A stretch of 33,930 nucleotides of DNA from assembly GCA_025935195.1 (NCBI GenBank), contig JAICVS010000035.1, forward strand, positions 1-33,930. The letters run 5' to 3'. A program made the position numbers and the translations under genes. This document shows positions 10,334 through 18,288 of this stretch, piece by piece (positions within the stretch are counted from its first letter, which is position 1; each line of letters begins with the position of its first letter). The notes under the pieces are model-generated. The model was not told where the DNA came from, ran no database searches, and saw only the letters and a list, made by a program, of their open reading frames with translations. Origin of the DNA: Ktedonobacterales bacterium. GTDB taxonomy: Bacteria > Chloroflexota > Ktedonobacteria > Ktedonobacterales > JADMIN01.

Positions 10334-11938
10334 ATGGATGATGATACCAAACAGACGCCGGAACATGTCGTGACACGCACGGAGAATCCTGCGGAGCTTG
10401 AGCAGGCCCGCCGGCGCCGCGCCGACGCGCTGAGCCAGCTCTCGCGCGGGACGCCAGCGGATGTTCAGGCGGACGGCGACAGCATCGCGCCGATGGGCAA
10501 GACGCGCGCGCCCGGCATGCGCGTGAAGTGGATCGCGCTCTCCGCACTGGCCCTCGTCGTCGTGGCGGGCGGGATTCTCGCGGGGGTCGCACGCTTCGCG
10601 CGCACGGCGCCGACGGGTACACCGTCGGCGGCGCCCGGCCTCGCGGAGATCAGCCCGCGCGGCGACAATCTGGCCTGCGCGCAAGACGTAGCGTGGTCGC
10701 CGGACGGCACGCGCATCGCCGTGCTCGGCTACCTCAATGGCTGCCCCCAGGGCCTGCTCGGAGTTGGCGCCGTTGTTCCCGGCCTCGTCAACGTCTATGA
10801 CACGCGGCATGGGCTGGCGTCGCAGTTGAAGCCCGACGCGGCGTTGCGGCAGCTCTACCCCATCCCCGATGCCCTGCGGCAGCAGCTCACTGTCGCGGGA
10901 GCCACCCCGGCCGCTACGATTCAGTATCGCCATGTCCTCTGGTCGGCGGATGGCAAGCGCCTGGCGATCACCTATCAGGCGTTCGTACCCTCAGGACTGC
11001 CCACCGGCGTAGCGGGCGATGGCACGCCGCTGGTGCCTACCACGTTCTACGCCGGCGTCTACCTCTCCGACGTGCCCGGTACGGATGCGCACGCCATCAC
11101 CGCGCCGCCGGGCGCCAGGATGGCGATCTACACCGAATGGGATCTCACCGCCGGGAAGCCGGTCGCCGTGCCGCCGGCGATGATCGGCCCGACCCGCGAT
11201 CTTTCCTTCCCGCCGGCGCTGCGCTATACGTGGCAGAGCGGGGGACTGCTGGCCGGGGAGACGCCGCTGAGCATCGCGTCGGCGCCTGACGCACCGCCGC
11301 CAGCGTCCGTGGGCAACCCCAGCGGCGGTGTCTCGTTCGCCATCTGGCAAGGCGGCATTGTGTCGTTGGCGCTCATCTCGCCTACGACCACATCGGCCTC
11401 TGGCTCAGTGCTGGAAACACCCGGCGTCTACACCTTCCAGGAGCATGAATTCGCCGCCTGGTCGCCCGATGGGCGCTATCTGATCGATGATGTCGCGTTC
11501 CACGGGCGCCTGCAACCAGCAGGGCGGGCCATTCCCACGGAGCAGACCCTGAAGGATCAGAAGCAGGATCAAGCGCCGCTGCTGCCGGTGCGCGACGCCG
11601 GCCTCCAGCAGGTGCTCTCCGGCATGCCGGCCGACATCTTCGATCCAGCGTCCCAGCGTGTGGATGTCGCCTGGAGTCCGAACGGGCGCTGGCTCGCCGT
11701 ACATCGCGCCGCCACCCGGCCCGCCGATCCCGCCCATAGCGCGGTGCTCATCTACGACTGCGCCACCGGCAAGATCGTGGGTACGCTCCACCCCTCCGCC
11801 CGCGCCGCGGGCCTGGGAGCTGAGACCGTGTTCGCTCCACTCCATTGGTCGCCCGATAGCTCACGCCTGCTGCTGGCGGAGGGAGGGCTAGATGTCACGA
11901 TCCTCTCGCTCTGGAGACCGGACCAACTTCCCCACTGA
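10334..11938 (+). CDS. Membrane-anchored TolB/WD40-like beta-propeller protein
   Basis: TM segment WIALSALALVVVAGGILAGVA; repeats DVAWSPDGTRIAVL, VLWSADGKRLAITY, AAWSPDGRYLIDD, VAWSPNGRWLAVH, LHWSPDSSRLLLA. Confidence 0.85.
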   Translation: MDDDTKQTPEHVVTRTENPAELEQARRRRADALSQLSRGTPADVQADGDSIAPMGKTRAPGMRVKWIALSALALVVVAGGILAGVARFARTAPTGTPSAAPGLAEISPRGDNLACAQDVAWSPDGTRIAVLGYLNGCPQGLLGVGAVVPGLVNVYDTRHGLASQLKPDAALRQLYPIPDALRQQLTVAGATPAATIQYRHVLWSADGKRLAITYQAFVPSGLPTGVAGDGTPLVPTTFYAGVYLSDVPGTDAHAITAPPGARMAIYTEWDLTAGKPVAVPPAMIGPTRDLSFPPALRYTWQSGGLLAGETPLSIASAPDAPPPASVGNPSGGVSFAIWQGGIVSLALISPTTTSASGSVLETPGVYTFQEHEFAAWSPDGRYLIDDVAFHGRLQPAGRAIPTEQTLKDQKQDQAPLLPVRDAGLQQVLSGMPADIFDPASQRVDVAWSPNGRWLAVHRAATRPADPAHSAVLIYDCATGKIVGTLHPSARAAGLGAETVFAPLHWSPDSSRLLLAEGGLDVTILSLWRPDQLPH

Positions 11939-12050
11939 GCACAAGGAATCCGCATCCCGGCTCCCGCCTCCTGAGCGGCACCCTTATTCTCCTCCGTGAA
12001 CCGCCCTATCCTCTGTATTCGTTCTCGTCCTTCTCCCTCCCCCTCCTTCT

Positions 12051-12083
12051 GCCCTCCGTGTTCCTCCGTGTCCTCTGTGGCGA
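12051..12083. repeat. CCTCCGTGT/CCTCTGTGG-type dispersed repeat
   Basis: gccctccgtgttcctccgtgtcctctgtggcgaac; same word family as the 6766 and 20317 repeats. Confidence 0.65.
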
Positions 12084-12091
12084 ACTCCTCC

Positions 12092-13462
12092 TCATCCCAC
12101 CAGTTCGAAGAGCAGGAAGTCGTCGCCCAGACGCAGCTCGTCGCCGTGCTTGAGCGGCACCGGCCGGCCCGCCACGCGCTGGCCGTTCACGAACGTGCCG
12201 TTCGAGCTGCCCAGGTCTTCGATCAGCCATTGGCGCTTGGCGAAGAACAGCCGCGCGTGCGCGCGTGAGATCGTGCCATCGGGGATCGTCACGTCGTTGC
12301 CCGCGCCACGCCCCAGCGTCGTCACATCCTGATGCAGCAGGAACGCCTGCCCCGCCAGCGGCCCGTTGCGCAGCACGATGCGGCAGCGCAGCGGCACGCC
12401 GCCTGGCGTCAAGTAGCGGTCGGATTGCGCGCGGCTGCCGGAGAGGTCGTAACCGCAGGTCGTGCAGAAGCGATTCCGCGGATCGTTGCCCGCGCCGCAG
12501 CGCAGGCAGGTGCCCGGCGCACCCGGTATGCCGCGCGCCGGGGCCGGAAGCGGCGCCGGCGCTCCCTCGCGCCGCACCGTCGGCTGCGCGGCGCGCCCGC
12601 CGCCGCCTCGCCGCACCTCCAGCGCCGCCTCGCGCAGTTGGTCGGCCATCTCGCGCGCGCGCTGGAAGCGCGCGTTCGGGTTCTTCTCCATCGCACGCAG
12701 GATGATATGCTCCACCCGCGGCGGCAGGCCCGGCACCAGCGCCGCCGGCCGCGGCACCTGATCGTGCATGTGCTTGAACACGATGCCCATCGGCGCGTCC
12801 GCCATGAACGGCAGTTGCCCCGTCACGCACTGAAACAGCACCGTGCCCAGGGCGTAGATGTCCGTGCGCGCGTCAATCACGCCATTGGGCATCCCCTGCT
12901 CCGGCGCCATGTATTGCGGCGTGCCGATGTTCGCGCCGCTGCGCGTGAATGCGCGGTTCGCCTCCAGGATCGCCGCGATGCCGAAGTCCGAGAGCAGCAG
13001 ATGTTCCTCGGTGCGCAGCAGCATGTTCGCTGGCTTCACATCCCGATGCACCACGCCGTTGTCGTGCGCGCATTCCAGCGCCAGCGCCGCCTGCGCCAGC
13101 AGCTCAAGCGCCAGCGCGAGGTCCATGCGCCGCCGCTCTGTGTCCGCGCGCATGATGCGGTCGCGCAGGGTGCCGCCGCCGATATACTCCATCACGATGA
13201 AGGCCCAGCCCTCGTCCTCACCGTAATCATGGACCGTCACGATGTTGGGGTGCGTCAGCCGCGCGATCAGCCGCGCCTCCGTGGTGAAACGCTGCGCGAA
13301 CTCGTTGTCGCGCCGGTCGTCCACCTGCGTCGGGATCGCCTTGATGGCAACGTCGCGCGCCAGGGACTTCTGATAGCCCTTGTAGACACGCGCCATGCCG
13401 CCCTGGCCGATCAGCCCCCGGACCTCGTACTGCCCGAGGCTCTGCCCCACCAACTCGTCCAT
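12092..13462 (-). CDS. Serine/threonine protein kinase with C-terminal zinc ribbon and FHA domain
   Basis: MDELVGQSLGQYEVRGLIGQGGMARVYKGY...VVHRDVKPANMLL...LSDFGIAA...GTPQYMAPEQ; CLRCGAGNDPRNRFCTTCGYDL; FHA TLGRGAGNDVTIPDGTISRAHARL...DLGSSNGTFVNGQRV. Confidence 0.95.
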   Translation of the reverse strand: MDELVGQSLGQYEVRGLIGQGGMARVYKGYQKSLARDVAIKAIPTQVDDRRDNEFAQRFTTEARLIARLTHPNIVTVHDYGEDEGWAFIVMEYIGGGTLRDRIMRADTERRRMDLALALELLAQAALALECAHDNGVVHRDVKPANMLLRTEEHLLLSDFGIAAILEANRAFTRSGANIGTPQYMAPEQGMPNGVIDARTDIYALGTVLFQCVTGQLPFMADAPMGIVFKHMHDQVPRPAALVPGLPPRVEHIILRAMEKNPNARFQRAREMADQLREAALEVRRGGGGRAAQPTVRREGAPAPLPAPARGIPGAPGTCLRCGAGNDPRNRFCTTCGYDLSGSRAQSDRYLTPGGVPLRCRIVLRNGPLAGQAFLLHQDVTTLGRGAGNDVTIPDGTISRAHARLFFAKRQWLIEDLGSSNGTFVNGQRVAGRPVPLKHGDELRLGDDFLLFELVG

Positions 13463-13540
13463 CGTCCCTCCGCCGAGCGCCACACCGCCGCGCACACGCG
13501 CCGTACACGGCACGCGCCCCCGCTCATCCCAGCCGCCCAC

Positions 13541-13546
13541 ATTATA
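13541..13546 (-). promoter_or_regulatory. Putative -10 TATAAT upstream of the kinase gene
   Basis: Minus strand CACGTATAATGTG, about 80 bp upstream of the ATG; no clear -35. Confidence 0.35.
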
Positions 13547-13620
13547 CGTGCGGCGGGAAATGTGTGCGCTGTGGCGGACCTCACAGGACAGGGAATGTGC
13601 GGATTCGCCGGACCACCGTC

Positions 13621-14484
13621 TCAGGGCACGAGCGCGGCGAGGCGGTCCACCTGGTCGAGATCGGGGATGCAGGGCCAGAAGACCATCTCGTCCGCGCCGA
13701 CATCCGCGAACGCCTGGATGGTGGCCGTGATCGCGTCGGGCGTGGCGGGCAGCGAGCCGACGAAGGCGTCGACCACTGGACCGAGGAAGGTATAGTAGTC
13801 GCGGATGTAGTGGCCGGCGCGCTCGCGGGCATCCTCGCCCAGGCCGTAGTACGATGCGCCGACGAAGCGCGGCTTGCCCGGCCGGCCGGCCTCCTTCCAC
13901 GCCGCCTCGACCACCTGATAGCCCTGGCGCGCCTGTTCGGGCGCGGCGCCGCCGGCGATGTAGCCCTCGCCCCAGCGCGCGGCGCGGCTCAGGGCCTTAG
14001 GGGTTTGGCCGCCGATCAGCACCTCCGGCCCGCCCTGGCGCGCGGGCACGGGACCAATGGGGCCGATGCCCTCGACCAGCGGCTCACCAGCCCAGACGCG
14101 GCGCATGCCTTCGAGCTGCTCCGCGAAACGCCGGCCGCGCGTGTGGAAGTCCACCCCGGCGGCCTGGAAGTCGTCCTCGCGCCCGCCCACGCCCAGGCCG
14201 AGCGTCAGCCGGCCGCCGGAGAGCGCGTCGAGGCTGGCGGCCTGCTTGGCGAAGATCGCCGTATCGCGTAGCGGCGCCAGCAACACGGTGGTCATGAGGC
14301 GGACGCGCGTGGTGACGGCGGCGGCGGCCGTCAGCGTGATCAGCGGCTCGTAGTTGGGGTAGACCAGCCGGTCGAGGCTGGCGAGGCTGGAGAATGGGCC
14401 GGCGTCGGCGCGGCGCGCCCAGTCGAGGATGGCCTCGCCGGAGATACCCGGAATGGTGTTCGGCAGGCCGATGGCGATACGCAT
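13621..14484 (-). CDS. LLM-class (luciferase-like, probably F420-dependent) oxidoreductase
   Basis: MRIAIGLPNTIPGISGEAILDWARRAD...TLTAAAAVTTRVRLMTTVLLAPLRDTAIFAKQAASLDALSGGRLTLGLGVGGREDDF...VLIGGQTPKALSRAARWGEGYI. Confidence 0.93.
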   Translation of the reverse strand: MRIAIGLPNTIPGISGEAILDWARRADAGPFSSLASLDRLVYPNYEPLITLTAAAAVTTRVRLMTTVLLAPLRDTAIFAKQAASLDALSGGRLTLGLGVGGREDDFQAAGVDFHTRGRRFAEQLEGMRRVWAGEPLVEGIGPIGPVPARQGGPEVLIGGQTPKALSRAARWGEGYIAGGAAPEQARQGYQVVEAAWKEAGRPGKPRFVGASYYGLGEDARERAGHYIRDYYTFLGPVVDAFVGSLPATPDAITATIQAFADVGADEMVFWPCIPDLDQVDRLAALVP

Positions 14485-14667
14485 GCTGCTGCTCTCCTTC
14501 TCGCACGTGGCGGTCCTTCGCCGCCGGTCAGTATACGATGATCGGAGGATGGCCCTCATTCGTATGGGATGATAACGCGCGCCGGCCAGTGGCACGGCTG
14601 GACACGGCGGGACGTGGCGCTGTACGGCACGCGGCATGCTCCCTCGCGGCCATGACCTGCGCCAACG

Positions 14668-15228
14668 ATGCTGGATGAACAACGGAAGGAGCGGCCTGTG
14701 GGAAGCCAGGACGACATGGACGATCGCGACGATCGCGACGATCGCGACGATCGCGACGATCGCGACGATCTGGAGCGGCTGCGTGTCAGCCCGGACCTGC
14801 GCGACGAGGACGCGGCGGGGACGCTGGCGCTGCCGCGGGCCGTGCTGGCCGCGATGCTGGCGCACGTCGCGGCGGGCTATCCAGACGAGGCCTGCGGCAT
14901 CCTGGCGGGCGCGGCGAGCCGCGTGACGGCGCACTTCCCGGCGGAGAACGCCGCGGCCACGCCGCGTGTCTTCTCCGAGATCGCGCCGGAAGCGGTGCTG
15001 GCGATCTGGGGCGAGCTGGAGGCGCACGGCTGGGAGATGCTCTCGTACTATCACTCACACCCCGACTCGCCGGCCTACCCCTCCGAGCACGATGTCTACT
15101 GGTCGGCCAACTGGCCCGGCGCCTACTACATCATCTTCTCGCTGGCCGCGCGTGACCACCCCATCGTGCGCGCCTTCCTGATCACAGGCGAGCGCGTGGA
15201 CGAACACCGCATCGCAATCGAGCCATAG
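14668..15228 (+). CDS. JAMM/MPN+ (M67-like) metallopeptidase-family protein with N-terminal DDR repeat
   Basis: YPDEACGILAG...HSHPDSPAYPSEHD (HxHPx6SxxD). Start may be 14668, the GTG at about 14698 or the ATG at about 14716. Confidence 0.85.
   Translation: MLDEQRKERPVGSQDDMDDRDDRDDRDDRDDRDDLERLRVSPDLRDEDAAGTLALPRAVLAAMLAHVAAGYPDEACGILAGAASRVTAHFPAENAAATPRVFSEIAPEAVLAIWGELEAHGWEMLSYYHSHPDSPAYPSEHDVYWSANWPGAYYIIFSLAARDHPIVRAFLITGERVDEHRIAIEP
14717..14770. repeat. 9-nt tandem repeat GACGATCGC (about 5 copies plus partial)
   Basis: gacgatcgcgacgatcgcgacgatcgcgacgatcgcgacgat; encodes (DDR)n in the JAMM frame. Confidence 0.9.
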
Positions 15229-15252
15229 CGGTGCGGGGAACGCGGAGGCAGG

Positions 15253-16008
15253 CTATCCGACGCGATGCGGCGCCCAGACCAGCACATCCTGCCGCGCGGC
15301 GTAGCGCAGGTGCGGCGGCGTGTCGGGGAGGGTGAATCCCGCTGCCGCGGCCATCGTGTTCCGCGTAATCTCGGCGGCAGCCGGCTGGAGCGGCCATTGG
15401 GCGTGGTGGATGTCGCAGCGATAGAGCGCGCCGCGCGGGCTGGCGGCGTACAGGCAGTAGCGTTCGGTGAGCCAGTGGTCGAGCCGGCCGGGCGCGGAGT
15501 GGTAGACGGGACCGATAGGCCGGTAGGTGGCGGCGAAGGCGGCGGTGCGCGCGTCGTGGCCCCGCGTGCGCCGGCTGGCGTAGTGGATGGCGTCACCCTC
15601 GCGGATACAGCGCATGCGCGCGGTGAAGTAGGGCAGGAAGAAGAGCGCGCGGGCGAGCGCCACGGCGACGGGGTTGGCGGCGTCCAGGCTGAAGAACCAG
15701 ACGCCGGGGATGCCGTCGCGGATGACGTACGTGCGCACGTTCATCTCGGCGAAGGCGGAGAGCCAGGGAATGGCGGGAACGGCGCGCGGAGCGACATCGC
15801 TCATGCGGAAGGGGATGACGCCCAGGTAAGCGCGGCCGTCGAAGGTGTCCAGCGTCAATCCAGGCGCGATGCGCGCGGCGAGGATGGCGGGATCGAGCGG
15901 CCAGTGGGCGAAAAGCAGCTCATGCCAGGTCTGGCGCATGATCCAGGGGCCGCGCGGCAGCGGCCAGACGCGGTGCGCGCTGTTGCTCAGCATGGCGGTC
16001 GCGGACAT
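15253..16008 (-). CDS. DUF2071-family protein
   Basis: MRQTWHELLFAHWPLDPAILAARIAPGLTLDTFDGRAYLGVIPFRMSDVAPRAVPAIPWLSAFAEMNVRTYV...GVWFFSLDAANPVAVALAR. Confidence 0.9.
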   Translation of the reverse strand: MSATAMLSNSAHRVWPLPRGPWIMRQTWHELLFAHWPLDPAILAARIAPGLTLDTFDGRAYLGVIPFRMSDVAPRAVPAIPWLSAFAEMNVRTYVIRDGIPGVWFFSLDAANPVAVALARALFFLPYFTARMRCIREGDAIHYASRRTRGHDARTAAFAATYRPIGPVYHSAPGRLDHWLTERYCLYAASPRGALYRCDIHHAQWPLQPAAAEITRNTMAAAAGFTLPDTPPHLRYAARQDVLVWAPHRVG

Positions 16009-16036
16009 CGCTGATCTATTCCCATGGTGGGGATCG

Positions 16037-16052
16037 CGGCCATTCATGGCCG
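16037..16052. repeat. Inverted repeat CGGCCAT-TC-ATGGCCG
   Basis: 7-bp perfect arms; same TC spacer and CAT/ATG core as the 1886 inverted repeat. Confidence 0.65.
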
Positions 16053-16100
16053 GCGGACGGCTTGATGATCACGTGCGACGCTGATAGTTTTTACAGAAAA

Positions 16101-16144
16101 GGGGCCAGAAAGCCCCTCGGCTTCAGCCGGGGGATGCATGGCCC
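16101..16144. mobile_element. IS200/IS605-type terminal hairpin remnant (CCCCTCGGC-TTCA-GCCGGGGG)
   Basis: Stem CCCC(T)CGGC/GCCGGGGG with TTCA loop, 43 bp from a TnpB N-terminal remnant. Confidence 0.5.
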
Positions 16145-16186
16145 TTCCGACTTGCGCTCAGGGTGGTCCTTGGGTAGACTCTCGGC

Positions 16187-16480
16187 ATGGACGATCTCGC
16201 TGGGCGTGAGCTGAAAACGACGATACCCGTCCGGCTGTATCCGACGCCGGAGCAGGCGGCGCTGCTGCGTGCCCACTGCCAGGAGTATATCCGCTCCCAT
16301 CAACGTGCTGGTGCACGCCCCGGACAGCGATGTGGTGCCCGACGGCGGGAAGGGCGCCAGCACCAAGAACTTCAGCGCCGCCCTGCCCAGCGCCTTCAAG
16401 AAGCGGCCAGCCGTGACGGTCTGTAACGTATTATTCAGCCTGCGGTTGAGCGCCGGCCGTTGGGCAGATGCGAGCAGGAT
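16187..16480 (+). pseudogene. TnpB (IS200/IS605 accessory nuclease) N-terminal remnant, frameshifted and truncated
   Basis: MDDLAGRELKTTIPVRLYPTPEQAALLRAHCQEYIRS in one frame, then INVLVHAPDSDVVPDGGKGASTKNFSAALPSAFKK in another; no catalytic domain follows. Confidence 0.7.
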
Positions 16481-16493
16481 GCGAGCGGAAGGG

Positions 16494-17018
16494 ATGCTGG
16501 GTGTGATCCTACCGAAAGACCGCGACCCGCGTTTCGTGACGATCCGCCGCGGTGGGACCCTCACCGATGCGGATCACCAGCTCCTCGCCCTGTGGGCGGC
16601 AGCGTGCGCGGAGCACGTCCTTGACCACTTCGAGTCGGTTCAGCCTGAGGACCCACGACCGCGTCAGGCGATCGAGCGGGCCCGCGCCTGGGTGCGTGGC
16701 GAGATCATGATGTCTCAGGCGCGCACGGCGGCCGGCCATGCAAACGCCGCGGCCAGAGACCTGAGTGGGGCGGCACGGCATGCCGCGCACGCTGCCGGCC
16801 AGGCCGCGGCCGTCGCGCACGTCGCCGCGCACGAGCTTGGTGCGGCCGCCTATGCGATCAAAGCCGCACGTGCCGCCGCGCCGGAAGGAGAGAGCGAGCG
16901 CGCGGGGCGACGCGAGTGCCGGTGGCAGCGCGACCAGCTCCCAGAGGCGATTCGCGCGCTCGTCCTCGACGACCAGCGGTTGCGGAACGCCATCTGCTGG
17001 TCGGTGTTCGACTGCTGA
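16494..17018 (+). CDS. Imm5-like putative immunity protein
   Basis: DPRFVTIRRGGTLTDADHQLLALWAAACAEHVLDHFE...RPRQAIERARAWVRGEIMMSQARTAAGHANAAARD...AARHAAHAAGQAAAVAHVAAHELGAAAYAIKAARAA. Start site uncertain. Confidence 0.78.
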   Translation: MLGVILPKDRDPRFVTIRRGGTLTDADHQLLALWAAACAEHVLDHFESVQPEDPRPRQAIERARAWVRGEIMMSQARTAAGHANAAARDLSGAARHAAHAAGQAAAVAHVAAHELGAAAYAIKAARAAAPEGESERAGRRECRWQRDQLPEAIRALVLDDQRLRNAICWSVFDC

Positions 17019-17104
17019 GCGCGCGTCGAGGCGCCAGCACTGCCCAACCAGCGCATCGGGCGGACGCCATCAATCGCCAGCCAGCCAGGGCCGTGTACGC
17101 GAAA

Positions 17105-17126
17105 GGGGCAGGCACGTGCCTGCCCC
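17105..17126. repeat. 22-bp perfect palindrome GGGGCAGGCACGTGCCTGCCCC
   Basis: Read directly; self-complementary. No T-tract, so not a canonical terminator. Confidence 0.85.
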
Positions 17127-17175
17127 ATCTTCGCGCGGGAAGTGAAGAACCGCTCACTCCCCAAAGTGGCAATGG

Positions 17176-17199
17176 GCGAGTAGAAAACAGCCTACTCGC
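17176..17199. repeat. Inverted repeat GCGAGTAG-N8-CTACTCGC
   Basis: 8-bp perfect arms. Confidence 0.7.
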
Positions 17200-17395
17200 G
17201 GGCGAGGTACACCTCACCCTGCCCATGGAGGCGAGCGACGATCCGCCGGAAGCCGCCCGGCCGGGGCATCGTCCACCTGCTCACCAGCCCGCCGAGAACA
17301 GCCGGCGCGACCGTGACGGAGGCGTATACCCGCAAGGGCTATGCCAAGCGCCGCTAAATGTTTGTTGCGTCTGGCATTTAGCATCGCTTATGCAT

Positions 17396-18140
17396 CTAGC
17401 GTTTCAGGCGCGGCAGGTGCGCGACGTAGGCGTATAGCGCGGCCGCGCCGATGCCGCCGGCAATCGGACCGAGCAGATAGGCGACGATAAACTGGACCCA
17501 GTCCACGTTGACGCCGAAGAAGACGCTCACGATGTCGGGGCCGAAGGCGCGCGCGGGGTTGACGGTGGCGCCGGAGGCAGGGCCAAGGAACATGATGATC
17601 GCGCCAAGGGCGAGGCCGATGGTGAGGCCGGCCCAGCCGGCGGGGGAACGGGCATCCACGGCGGTGCCGACGATGGCGAAGACGAGGATGCCCGCGCCGA
17701 TCCCTTCGATCAGGAAGCCCTGCAAGAGGCTGGTGTTGACGGCGAGCGCGGGCCCGCCGAGGTGGCCGAGCTTGGCGGCATCGGCGCCGTAGACGATCAG
17801 GATGGCGGCGGCCCCGGCCACCGCGCCGATCACCTGACCGACGAGATAGCCGATCACCTCGGTCCAGGGGAAGCGGCCGATGGCGGCCAGGCCGATGGTG
17901 ACGGCCGGGTTGACGTGCGCGCCGGAGACTTTGCCGATGGTCAGCACGATGATGAACAGGATCAGGCCGTGGGCCAGCGCCACGAGCACTAGATCGGCGG
18001 AGGCGGATGTGGATGTCTGTTTGGCGTGCGCCAGGGCGATTGCCGCCGCCGCCGCGGTGCCGCCGCCGACGAAGGTCAGCAGGAAAGTGCCGATCAGCTC
18101 AGCGACGATGCGCTCAGCGTAGGTGGGGGTACGCACCACG
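17396..18140 (-). CDS. MIP-family aquaporin/glycerol facilitator
   Basis: VVRTPTYAERIVAELIGTFLLTFVGGG...GAHVNPAVTIGLA...GATVNPARAFGPD; two NPA motifs. GTG start at 18140 or 18137. Confidence 0.94.
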
Positions 18141-18288
18141 GTTGCGTTTCTCCTCTTAGGGGAACTGTCTACAATGTTCGCGATGGAGGCGACCACCCGG
18201 CGGGTGCGACCGCGCCAGGCAGAGCTTCCATTAGATGAGACGGCTGAGCGGGCACGTTGGGTACGCCCAGGCCATCTCACTTTCAGCG

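Noticed and set aside
13621-15054. 477-aa version of the LLM oxidoreductase including VAIVAIVAIVAIVAIV
   Set aside because: The N-terminal extension is antisense to the (DDR)n repeat of the JAMM gene; the true start is MRIAIGLPN at 14484.
16091-16564. 157-aa minus ORF over the TnpB relic
   Set aside because: Antisense to the recognisable TnpB N-terminus; no motif support.
17223-17357. Short reading frame ending ...TVTEAYTRKGYAKRR* as a C-terminal gene remnant
   Set aside because: Could not match it to any family; too short and composition-biased to support.
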